Shown in pieces: positions 42,855 to 50,237 of a stretch of 64,000 nucleotides of DNA. Source of the DNA: Chromobacterium subtsugae (GTDB lineage: Bacteria; Pseudomonadota; Gammaproteobacteria; Burkholderiales; Chromobacteriaceae). The stretch lies in NCBI RefSeq assembly GCF_001676875.1, contig NZ_JYKA01000004.1, positions 62,001-126,000 of the forward strand. The letters run 5' to 3'. A model generated the notes under the pieces. The model did not search any database. It saw nothing but the letters and a program-made list of their open reading frames with translations, and had not been told where the DNA came from. The number at the start of each line of letters is the position of its first letter. Within the stretch, counting starts at the first letter, position 1. A program made the position numbers and the translations under genes.

Positions 42855-43205
42855 ATGATCCGTCTTTACCACAATCCCAAGTGTTCGAAATCGCGCGCGG
42901 CGCTGGCCCTGCTGGAAGAAGCGGGCGCCGAAGTCGAAGTCGTCGAATACCTGAAGCACCCCCCCAGCGCCGAAGAGCTGGACCGACTGCTGCAGCTGTT
43001 GGGCATGGAGCCGCGCGAGCTGATGCGCCAGAAAGAGGAAGAATACGCCGACCTCTACCTTGACGACATCACGCTGGAACGCAAACACCTGATCGCCGCG
43101 ATGGTGGACAACCCGAATCTGATCGAGCGCCCGATCGCGGTGGGCGACGGCCGCGCCGTCGTCGGCCGGCCGCCGGAGCAGGTGCTGCTCCTGCTGTCCC
43201 GCTAA
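42855..43205 (+). CDS. arsC: ArsC-family protein (glutaredoxin-dependent arsenate reductase type)
   Basis: A 116-residue thioredoxin-fold protein with the ArsC active-site pattern: Cys10 in HNPKCSKSR and Arg92 in NPNLIERPI. These are the key residues of arsenate reductases that use glutaredoxin. It is 20-30 residues shorter than plasmid ArsC and similar to chromosomal YfgD. No arsB, arsR or arsH is adjacent, so arsenate reduction is possible but not proven by context. A terminator follows. Confidence 0.87.
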   Translation: MIRLYHNPKCSKSRAALALLEEAGAEVEVVEYLKHPPSAEELDRLLQLLGMEPRELMRQKEEEYADLYLDDITLERKHLIAAMVDNPNLIERPIAVGDGRAVVGRPPEQVLLLLSR

Positions 43206-43224
43206 GTTTCCCGCTTTCCCCCTG

Positions 43225-43250
43225 CGGCCTGCCCTCCGGCAGGCCGTTTC
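43225..43250 (+). terminator. Terminator after the ArsC-like gene
   Basis: CGGCCTGCC (43225-43233) and GGCAGGCCG (43238-43246) form a perfect 9-bp stem with a 4-nt loop, followed by TTTC. Confidence 0.75.
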
Positions 43251-43323
43251 GCATTCCGTTCCCCATCCGCCAATCATGCCAACGACATTGACGCAACAGT
43301 CTAAGCTGGCAAGTCATTAGTGA

Positions 43324-43365
43324 GGTTATTATTTCTTGCAAAATAATACCGCGCGTTACTAAAAT
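43324..43365 (+). promoter_or_regulatory. EmrR-type operator and promoter of the regulator gene
   Basis: A dyad TATTATTT/AAATAATA (43327-43334, 43341-43348) with a 6-bp spacer overlaps a promoter: -35 TTGCAA (43336-43341), 18 bp, -10 TAAAAT (43360-43365). The arm GGTTATTATTT (43324-43334) recurs inverted before the efflux operon (43896-43906). This suggests autoregulation plus control of the pump. Confidence 0.6.
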
Positions 43366-43371
43366 ATCCAC

Positions 43372-43872
43372 ATGAGCCCAAACAAGTCCTTTGCCCAACT
43401 GGAACAGGCGATCAACCATGTCGAGGCCCGCTTCCCCGGCGTGCCGCGCCAGGAAGTGATCCTCACCCGGCTGATTTTCCATATCGTGCCGCGGCTGAGC
43501 GCCCACATGTGCGAGAGCCTGAAGCAGCACGGCCTGAACGAAACCGTCTGGATGGCGCTGTTGGCGCTGTACGCCTGCCCGAACCAGGCGCTCAATCCCA
43601 GCGACATCAGCGAGACGCTGGACTCCTCCCGCACCAATGCCACCCGCATCGCCGACGAGCTGGTGAAGAACGGCTGGGCCGCGCGCTCCGCCAGTTCCGA
43701 AGACCGCCGCAAGATCGTGCTGGAACTCACCGCCGCCGGCGTGGCGCTGGTGGAAAGCCTGCTGCCCTACTCGCGCGAAGTCCACAAAACCCTGTGGGCC
43801 GACTTCGACAGCGAGGAGAAAGCGCTGCTGGAACGACTGATGCGCAAGCTGCTGAGCAAACTCGGCGGCTGA
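43372..43872 (+). CDS. emrR: MarR-family repressor, EmrR/MprA-like
   Basis: A 166-residue winged-helix repressor closely like E. coli EmrR (MprA). Shared stretches are EVILTRLIFHIVPRLS, LNETVWMALLALYA, SSRTNATRIADELVKNGWAAR (recognition region) and the wing SSEDRRKIVLELT. Such proteins release DNA on binding uncouplers and hydrophobic drugs. It lies directly before the outer-membrane factor, emrA and emrB, so it should control that pump. There is no Shine-Dalgarno, and the predicted transcription start falls at about the ATG, so a leaderless mRNA is possible. Confidence 0.92.
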   Translation: MSPNKSFAQLEQAINHVEARFPGVPRQEVILTRLIFHIVPRLSAHMCESLKQHGLNETVWMALLALYACPNQALNPSDISETLDSSRTNATRIADELVKNGWAARSASSEDRRKIVLELTAAGVALVESLLPYSREVHKTLWADFDSEEKALLERLMRKLLSKLGG

Positions 43873-43895
43873 ATCCGCAAGCACTTTTTTCGCTC

Positions 43896-43906
43896 AAATA
43901 ATAACC
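43896..43906 (-). promoter_or_regulatory. EmrR-type half-operator before the efflux operon
   Basis: An 11-bp perfect copy of GGTTATTATTT on the minus strand, the same arm as in the emrR-like operator. It lies 61 bp before the outer-membrane factor start. An AT-rich stretch with a loose CAGTG...CACTG dyad follows. Confidence 0.5.
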
Positions 43907-43966
43907 AGTGTGATTATCATCAGATATATCACTGCATCGCATACATCATTGATGGAGACCGACAAG

Positions 43967-45376
43967 GTGAACAAGAAATCTTGGCCACAGACCGCCGGGG
44001 TGCTGCTGATCAGCGCCGTGCTCGGCGGCTGCGCCAGCTTCGGCCCCGATGTCACCCCCGATCAGGCGCTGAGCGCCGAACAGCTGAAGCTGGCCGCCCC
44101 CGGCAAACAGAACCTGAGCGGCAACTGGTGGCAGCAACTGAACGACCCGGCGCTGAACCAGCTGGTGGACAGCGCGCTGAAAGACGCGCCGTCGCTGAAG
44201 CTGGCCGCCGCGCGCCTGCGCCAGGCCCGCGCCGCCGTCGGCATCGTGGAAAGCAAGGATGGCCCGCAGCTGGACGCCACCGCCAATGTCGCGCAAATCC
44301 ACACCGACCAGCTCAAGCCGCTGCTGCATGAAGACTACGTCACCGCCTACACCGCGGCGCTGGTCGGCAGCTGGGAATTCGATTTCTGGGGCAAGAACCA
44401 CGCCGCGGTCAGCGCCGCGCTGGGCCAGCAGCAGGCCATCGCTTTCGAAGGCGAGCAAACCCGGCTGATGCTGACCCAGGCGGTGATCGCCCAATACACC
44501 CAGCTGCAGCGCAGCCAGGCCCAGGCCGATCTGCTGGCCCAGCGGCTGGCCATCGCGCAAAGCCGCGAGAAGCTGACCCAGGCCCGCATCAACGCCGGCC
44601 TCCTGCCCGGCGACAATCAGCGCGGCAACGAAGTGTCGATCGAAAAACTGCTGCAGCAGCAAAGCGCGTTCGCCAACGACATCGAGCGCAGCCGCCACGC
44701 GCTGGCCGCGCTGACCGGCCAGGGGCCGCAAGCGCAAGCCGCGCCGCAGCCGGGCAAACTCGATCCGGCGCCGGCGCCGCAGCTGGACAGCCTGGACGCC
44801 AACCTGCTGGGCCGCCGTCCCGACATCGCCGCCCAGCGCGCGCGCGTCGAGGCGATGGACAGCTCGGTCAAGGAAGCCCGCGCCGAGTTCTACCCCAATG
44901 TGAAGCTGACGGTGTTCGCCGGCCAGACCTCGCTGGAAATGGACCAACTGTTCAAGAGCGGCTCCTCGCTGTGGGGCTTCATGCCGGCGATCAACCTGCC
45001 GCTGTTCCACTCCGGCCAGTTGCAATCCAACCTGTCCAAACAGCAGGCCGGCTACGACATGGCGGTGCAGCAGTACAACCAGACCGTGCTGGACGCGCTG
45101 CGCGACGCCGCCGACTCGGTGTCCGGCTGGCAGAACAGCCAGCGCCAGCTGAAGCAGGCCGAACGCGCGCTGGCCAGCAGCCTCAAGGCCAACGACGCGA
45201 TGGCATCGCGCCTGCGCGCCGGCCTGGTCAACAAGCTGTCGCTGCTGGACGCGCAAGACGCGCTGCTCGGCCAGCAATCCGCCTACATCGACGCCAAGGC
45301 CGCCAACCGTCTGGCCTGGGCCTCCCTGAACACCGCGCTCGGCGGCGGCTTCCAAGCCCAGCCCGCCAGCCACTAA
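43967..45376 (+). CDS. Outer-membrane efflux lipoprotein of the tripartite Emr pump (TolC/OprM type)
   Basis: Forms the outer-membrane and periplasmic exit duct. The 469-residue protein belongs to the RND/NodT-type outer-membrane factors: lipobox LGGC (Cys22), NLSGNWWQQLNDPALNQLVDSAL, LVGSWEFDFWGKNHAA and LGRRPDIAAQRARVEA. The GTG at 43967 gives a compact signal peptide and has GGAG nine bases upstream; the ATG at 43952 is the alternative. It is followed at 13 bp by emrA, forming an outer-membrane factor-emrA-emrB operon. Confidence 0.9.
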   Translation: MNKKSWPQTAGVLLISAVLGGCASFGPDVTPDQALSAEQLKLAAPGKQNLSGNWWQQLNDPALNQLVDSALKDAPSLKLAAARLRQARAAVGIVESKDGPQLDATANVAQIHTDQLKPLLHEDYVTAYTAALVGSWEFDFWGKNHAAVSAALGQQQAIAFEGEQTRLMLTQAVIAQYTQLQRSQAQADLLAQRLAIAQSREKLTQARINAGLLPGDNQRGNEVSIEKLLQQQSAFANDIERSRHALAALTGQGPQAQAAPQPGKLDPAPAPQLDSLDANLLGRRPDIAAQRARVEAMDSSVKEARAEFYPNVKLTVFAGQTSLEMDQLFKSGSSLWGFMPAINLPLFHSGQLQSNLSKQQAGYDMAVQQYNQTVLDALRDAADSVSGWQNSQRQLKQAERALASSLKANDAMASRLRAGLVNKLSLLDAQDALLGQQSAYIDAKAANRLAWASLNTALGGGFQAQPASH

Positions 45377-45389
45377 GGACATCATCGCA

Positions 45390-46544
45390 ATGGATCAGAA
45401 ACTAGAAACCGCGCAAAGCCGCAAACGCAATCTGCTGGTCGCCACCACCCTGTTCGCCGCCATCGCCATCGGCTACGGCGCTTACTGGAGCCTGGTGCTC
45501 AGCCACCAGGAAAACACCGACGACGCCTATGTCGCCGGCCATCTGGTGCAGGTCACCCCGGAAGTCGGCGGCACCGTCGCCAAGGTGCTGGTGGACGACA
45601 CCCAGGCAGTCAAGGCCGGCCAGGTGCTGGTCAGCTACGACAACAGCGACGCCGAGCTGGCCTTCGAGCGCGCCCGCAACGAATTCGCCCAGACCGTGCG
45701 CCAGACCCGCCAGCTGATGGCCAATACCCAGCAGCTGGACGCCCAGGTGGCGCTGCGCCAGGCCGAGCTATCCCGCGCCGAAGCCGACCTGAAGCGCCGC
45801 AAGCTGCTGGCCGGCAGCGAAGCGATGTCGGCTGAAGAGCTGGGCCACGCCGGCGACGCCGTCGCCGCCGCCCAGGCCGCGCTGACCGCCGCCCAGGAAC
45901 AGGCCAAGGCCGGCCTGGCGCTGGTGGGCAAGGACGCGCTGGCGCAGCAGCCGGCGGTGAAGGCCGCCGCCAGCCGCCTGAAGGAAGCCTGGCTCAATCT
46001 GCAGCGCACCGAGATCAAGGCGCCGCTGGCCGGCACCATCGCGCGCCGCAACGTGCAAGTGGGCCAGCGCATCGCCGCCGGCACGCCGCTGATGGCGGTG
46101 GTGCCGCTGGAAAACCTGTGGGTGGACGCCAACTTCAAGGAAGGCCAGCTGGCCAAGATCCGCGTCGGCCAGCCGGTGGAGATCAAGTCAGATCTCTACG
46201 GCGGCAAGGTGGTCTACCACGGCAAGGTGCAAGGCCTGTCCGCCGGCAGCGGCAGCGCCTTCTCGCTACTGCCGCCGCAAAACGCCACCGGCAACTGGAT
46301 CAAGGTGGTGCAGCGCGTGCCGGTGCGCATCGCGCTGGACCCGCAGGAACTGAAAGACCACCCGCTGCGCGTCGGCCTGTCGATAGACGCGGTAGTGGAC
46401 ACCAGCAACCAGGACGGCAAATCACTGGCCGAAGCCGCGCCGGCCGCCGCCGCCAGCGAAAACAACAACACGTTGCCCGACCTGAAGCAGGCGGACAAGC
46501 TGGTGGCCGAGATCCTGGCCGCCAACGCCGCTGCCGGCAAGTAA
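45390..46544 (+). CDS. emrA: EmrA-type membrane fusion protein
   Basis: Periplasmic adaptor (HlyD family), 384 residues, that links EmrB to the outer-membrane duct. One N-terminal membrane helix (LLVATTLFAAIAIGYGAYWSL) is followed by the lipoyl half DDAYVAGHLVQVTPEVGGTV. A long coiled-coil hairpin comes next, then the second lipoyl half (IKAPLAGTIARRNVQVGQRI) and the beta-barrel (NLWVDANFKEGQLAKIRVGQ). AAGGA precedes the ATG. Middle gene of the efflux operon. Confidence 0.95.
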   Translation: MDQKLETAQSRKRNLLVATTLFAAIAIGYGAYWSLVLSHQENTDDAYVAGHLVQVTPEVGGTVAKVLVDDTQAVKAGQVLVSYDNSDAELAFERARNEFAQTVRQTRQLMANTQQLDAQVALRQAELSRAEADLKRRKLLAGSEAMSAEELGHAGDAVAAAQAALTAAQEQAKAGLALVGKDALAQQPAVKAAASRLKEAWLNLQRTEIKAPLAGTIARRNVQVGQRIAAGTPLMAVVPLENLWVDANFKEGQLAKIRVGQPVEIKSDLYGGKVVYHGKVQGLSAGSGSAFSLLPPQNATGNWIKVVQRVPVRIALDPQELKDHPLRVGLSIDAVVDTSNQDGKSLAEAAPAAAASENNNTLPDLKQADKLVAEILAANAAAGK

Positions 46545-46557
46545 GGAATCCGTCGCC

Positions 46558-48090
46558 ATGAACCATCCGCCACTGACCGGCTCGAAACTGGTCTGGATCA
46601 CGCTGGCGCTGTCGATGTCGGTGTTCATGCAGGTGCTGGACACCACCATCGCCAACGTGGCGCTGCCCACCATTTCGGGCAACCTGGGCGCCGCCACCAG
46701 CCAGGGCACCTGGGTGATCACCTCGTTCGGCGTGGCCAACGCCATCTCGGTGCCGTTGACCGGCTGGCTGGCCAAGCGCTTCGGCGAGGTGAAGCTGTTC
46801 ACCGCCTCCACCTTGCTGTTCGTGCTGACCTCCTGGCTGTGCGGCATGTCCAGCAGCCTGGAAATGCTGATCCTGTTCCGCGTGCTGCAAGGCGCGGTGG
46901 CCGGCCCGATGATTCCGCTGTCGCAGAGCCTGCTGCTGTCGTGCTATCCACCGGCGAAGAAAGGCATGGCACTGGCGCTATGGGCGATGACGGTGATCGT
47001 CGCGCCGGTGTTCGGCCCGATTCTGGGCGGCGTCATCAGCGACAACTGGCACTGGGGCTGGATCTTCTTCATCAACGTGCCGGTGGGCCTCGCCGCCGCC
47101 TTCATTTCCTGGCGCATCCTGAAGCCGCGCGAAACCGACACCGTCGACCTGCCGATCGACAAGATCGGCCTGGCCTTGCTGGTGATCGGCGTCGGCTCGC
47201 TGCAGATGGTGCTGGACCGCGGCAAGGAGCTGGACTGGTTCAACTCCGCCGAGGTCGTCACCCTGGCGGTGGTCGCCGCGCTGGCGCTGGTCTACCTGGT
47301 GATCTGGGAGCTGGGCGAGGAACACCCCATCGTCGACCTGTCGCTGTTCAGCCAGCGCAACTTCACCGTCGGCACCGTCGCCATCAGCCTGGGCTTCATG
47401 CTGTACTTCGGCGCCGTGGTGCTGCTGCCCTTGATGCTGCAGACCCAGCTGGGCTACACCGCCACCTGGGCCGGCCTCGCCGCCGCGCCGATCGGCCTGA
47501 TCCCGGTGGTGCTGTCGCCCATCATCGGTAAGAACGCGCACCGCTGGGACATGCGCTGGGTGGTGACGGTCAGCTTCAGCGTCTACGCGATCTGCTTCTT
47601 CTGGCGCAGCAACTTCAACACCGACATGGACTTCTCCTACGTGGTGTGGCCGCAGGTGGTGCAAGGCATAGGCGTGGCCTGCTTCTTCATGCCGCTGACC
47701 ACCATCACGCTGTCCGGCCTGCATCCGTCGCGGATCGCCAGCGCGTCCAGCCTGTCGAATTTCCTGCGCATCCTGGCGGGCAGCATCGGCACCTCGATCA
47801 CCACCACGATGTGGGACCGCCGCGAGGCGCTGCACCACTCCAAGCTGACCGAACACGTGACGCAATACGATCCGGAGTCGGTGTCTTGGTTCGGCGCCAT
47901 GAGCAAGCTGGGCCTGAACCCCGGCCAACAGCAGGCGCTGACCCAGCTGCAGGTCACCAAGCAGGGCTACATCATGGCCGCCAACGAGATCTTCTGGGTC
48001 TCCGGCATCCTGTTCGTGCTGCTGATCGCGCTGGTGTGGCTCGCCAAGCCGCCGTTCACCGCCGCCGGCGGCGACAGCGGCGCGCACTGA
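46558..48090 (+). CDS. emrB: EmrB-type drug:proton antiporter (DHA2 MFS)
   Basis: Fourteen-helix inner-membrane exporter of 510 residues. Diagnostic motifs are MQVLDTTIANVALPTISGNLGA in helix 1, QGTWVITSFGVANAI, the loop GWLAKRFGEVKLF, and PVFGPILGGVISDNWHWGWIF. With EmrA and the outer-membrane factor it should expel hydrophobic drugs and uncouplers directly from the cell. AAGGA lies upstream. A 13-bp terminator follows the gene. Confidence 0.96.
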   Translation: MNHPPLTGSKLVWITLALSMSVFMQVLDTTIANVALPTISGNLGAATSQGTWVITSFGVANAISVPLTGWLAKRFGEVKLFTASTLLFVLTSWLCGMSSSLEMLILFRVLQGAVAGPMIPLSQSLLLSCYPPAKKGMALALWAMTVIVAPVFGPILGGVISDNWHWGWIFFINVPVGLAAAFISWRILKPRETDTVDLPIDKIGLALLVIGVGSLQMVLDRGKELDWFNSAEVVTLAVVAALALVYLVIWELGEEHPIVDLSLFSQRNFTVGTVAISLGFMLYFGAVVLLPLMLQTQLGYTATWAGLAAAPIGLIPVVLSPIIGKNAHRWDMRWVVTVSFSVYAICFFWRSNFNTDMDFSYVVWPQVVQGIGVACFFMPLTTITLSGLHPSRIASASSLSNFLRILAGSIGTSITTTMWDRREALHHSKLTEHVTQYDPESVSWFGAMSKLGLNPGQQQALTQLQVTKQGYIMAANEIFWVSGILFVLLIALVWLAKPPFTAAGGDSGAH

Positions 48091-48105
48091 GCGCCAGCGC
48101 CAAGG

Positions 48106-48139
48106 AAACGGGCAAAGCTTCGCGGCTTTGCCCGTTTTT
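48106..48139. terminator. Bidirectional terminator between emrB and the LysR gene
   Basis: AAACGGGCAAAGC (48106-48118) and GCTTTGCCCGTTT (48125-48137) form a perfect 13-bp stem with a 6-nt loop, with T run 48135-48139 on the plus strand. The A-rich left side allows use on the minus strand too. Confidence 0.88.
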
Positions 48140-49026
48140 CATTGCAGATGGCCGCCGAAGGCCGCCATGCCGCGGCTGGCCGACTTGTCGCGGTGCTGCA
48201 CCCGGTACAGCGTGCGCGTCAGCGGCGGCAGGTCGGCGTCCACCGCCGCCACCGCGCCGGCGGCCAGCAGATCGGCGATCACATGGCGCGACAGGCAGCT
48301 GACGCCCAGCCCCGCCGCCACCGCGTGCTTGATCGCCTCGGAGTGGCCCAGCTCCATGCTGATCGCCAGCCGGCTCAAATGCGGCAGCAGCACCCGCTCG
48401 ACCTCCTCGCGGGTGCCGGAGCCGGCCTCGCGCAGTATCCATTCCGCCTGCGCCAATTCCGCCGCCGCCACCTTGCGCCCGGCCAGCGGATGGCCGGCGG
48501 CGGCGAACACGATCAGCTCGTCCTGCCGCCACGGGCTGGCCAGCAGTTCCGGATGGTGGCACGGGCCTTCTATCAGGCCGAAGTCCACGCGGAAAGCCGC
48601 CACCGCCTCGACGATGTCGCGGGTATTGGCCACCTCCAGCTCCAGCCGCGCCCGCGGCCAGTCGCGGCGGAAGGCCGCCAGCAGCGGCGGCAGCAGGTAA
48701 TTGGCGATGGTGGTGCTGGCGCCGACGCGCAGCGCCAGCGCGTCGCCGTCGAACAGGCCCTGCACATCGGCGGCCGCGTCCAGCAAGGCGCGCGCGCGCG
48801 GCAGCAGCAGCCGGCCATGCTCGTTGAGCAGCAGCCGGCGCCCCACCCGGTCGAACAGCTGCGCGCCGAGCCCCTGTTCCAGCTTGCACAGCGCCTGGCT
48901 GGCGGCCGATTGCGTCAGCGCCACCCGGTCGGCGGCGCGCGTCACCGTGTCCAGCTCCGCCACCGCCACGAATACCTCCAGCTCGCGCAGGCTGATATGC
49001 AGGCTCATCCGTGTCTCCGCCATCAA
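48139..49026 (-). CDS. LysR-family regulator (YeiE/CysB-like group)
   Basis: A 295-residue LysR regulator. Its N-terminal helix-turn-helix is typical (LRELEVFVAVAELDTVTRAADRVALTQSAASQALCKLE), followed by a type 2 periplasmic-binding-fold sensor. It is divergent from a YeiH-family exporter, the same pairing as E. coli yeiE-yeiH, where YeiE responds to sulfite. It probably regulates that exporter through the direct repeats in the shared 96-bp region. The effector here is unproven. Confidence 0.88.
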   Translation of the reverse strand: MMAETRMSLHISLRELEVFVAVAELDTVTRAADRVALTQSAASQALCKLEQGLGAQLFDRVGRRLLLNEHGRLLLPRARALLDAAADVQGLFDGDALALRVGASTTIANYLLPPLLAAFRRDWPRARLELEVANTRDIVEAVAAFRVDFGLIEGPCHHPELLASPWRQDELIVFAAAGHPLAGRKVAAAELAQAEWILREAGSGTREEVERVLLPHLSRLAISMELGHSEAIKHAVAAGLGVSCLSRHVIADLLAAGAVAAVDADLPPLTRTLYRVQHRDKSASRGMAAFGGHLQ

Positions 49027-49034
49027 TTAATCGA

Positions 49035-49080
49035 TTTTTCTACTGATATCTATTAATTTTATCTGTTTTTCTACTGATAT
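49035..49080. promoter_or_regulatory. 15-bp direct repeats in the LysR-yeiH intergenic region
   Basis: The 15-mer TTTTTCTACTGATAT occurs perfectly twice (49035-49049 and 49066-49080) with a 31-bp period, close to three helical turns. The rest of the 96-bp region is AT-rich. This is a strong candidate for the LysR regulator's paired sites. Confidence 0.7.
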
Positions 49081-49122
49081 ACAGCGGTGTATCTTGGTCA
49101 TATAGCAAAGAGGCATTAACTT

Positions 49123-50148
49123 ATGACCAAACATTCAAACATCCTGCCCGGCCTGCTGCTGGCGCTGGGCCTGGCCGCCGCCGCCATCTGGGCCGCCGAG
49201 CTGCCGGCGATGAAAAGCCTGGGCCTGTCCGCCCTCACCCTCGCCATCGTCGGCGGCATGGTGATCGGCAACACCGTTTACCGCTTCATCGCCGGCCCCA
49301 GCCACCACGGCATCGCCTTTTCCAAGCAAAAGCTGCTGCGCGCCGGCATCATCCTGTTCGGCTTCAAGCTGACCTTTCAGGACATCGCCGCCGTCGGCTT
49401 CTCCGGCGTGCTGATCGACGCGCTGGTGCTGACTTCCACCTTCCTGCTGGCGTTTTGGGTCGGCCGCAACAAGCTGGGCCTGGACGAGCAGAGCGTGATC
49501 CTGATCGGCGCCGGCAGCTCGATCTGCGGCGCGGCGGCGGTGCTGGCCACCGAGCCGGTGCTGAAGGCGCACGCCGAGAAAGTGGCGGTAGCGGTGGCCA
49601 CCGTGGTGGTGTTCGGCACCGCGGCGATGTTCCTGTGGCCGCTGATGTACGAGGCGGTGCGCTATCTGGGCATTTCCGAATTCAGCTACGGCCTGTTCGC
49701 CGGCTCCACCATCCATGAAGTCGCCCAGGCGGTCGCCGCCGGCAAGTCGGTCAGCGACGCGGCGATGAACACCGCCGTCATCACCAAGATGATACGGGTG
49801 ATGATGCTGGCGCCGTTCCTGATCGGCCTGTCCGCCTGGCTGGCGAAGCGGCACCGCGGCAACAGCCACGAGAAGACCGGCATCACCATCCCCTGGTTCG
49901 CCGTCGCCTTCCTCGCCGTGGCCGGACTCAACTCCTTCAACCTGCTGCCGCACGCGCTGCTGCGACAGATCATCGCGCTGGACAACCTGCTCTTGGCCGC
50001 CGCGATGGGCGCGCTGGGCATCACCACCCACCTGTCGGCCATCCGCCAGGCCGGCAGCAAGCCGCTGCTGCTCGCCAGCATGCTGTTCGGCTGGCTGATC
50101 GTCGGCGGCGGGCTGATCAATGCCGGCGTGGCCATGCTGATCCGCTGA
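49123..50148 (+). CDS. yeiH: YeiH/UPF0324 family transporter (putative sulfate/sulfite exporter)
   Basis: A 341-residue inner-membrane protein with about ten helices. Family stretches are [54 protein letters not shown] and [21 protein letters not shown]. Members are annotated as putative sulfate exporters. A role in sulfite or related anion export is supported mainly by pairing with YeiE-type regulators. A GC-rich stem with TTTT follows. Confidence 0.9.
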   Translation: MTKHSNILPGLLLALGLAAAAIWAAELPAMKSLGLSALTLAIVGGMVIGNTVYRFIAGPSHHGIAFSKQKLLRAGIILFGFKLTFQDIAAVGFSGVLIDALVLTSTFLLAFWVGRNKLGLDEQSVILIGAGSSICGAAAVLATEPVLKAHAEKVAVAVATVVVFGTAAMFLWPLMYEAVRYLGISEFSYGLFAGSTIHEVAQAVAAGKSVSDAAMNTAVITKMIRVMMLAPFLIGLSAWLAKRHRGNSHEKTGITIPWFAVAFLAVAGLNSFNLLPHALLRQIIALDNLLLAAAMGALGITTHLSAIRQAGSKPLLLASMLFGWLIVGGGLINAGVAMLIR

Positions 50149-50156
50149 AGCCTTTG

Positions 50157-50181
50157 CCGGCGCGTCGCGCCGGGTCGTTTT
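50157..50181 (+). terminator. Weak terminator after yeiH
   Basis: CCGGCG (50157-50162) and CGCCGG (50168-50173) form a stem with a 5-nt loop, followed by GTCGTTTT. Confidence 0.5.
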
Positions 50182-50237
50182 ACCGGGACACTATCGTCAT
50201 ATAAGATATTGCCAATTTATTGACATAGATTCCCCGC

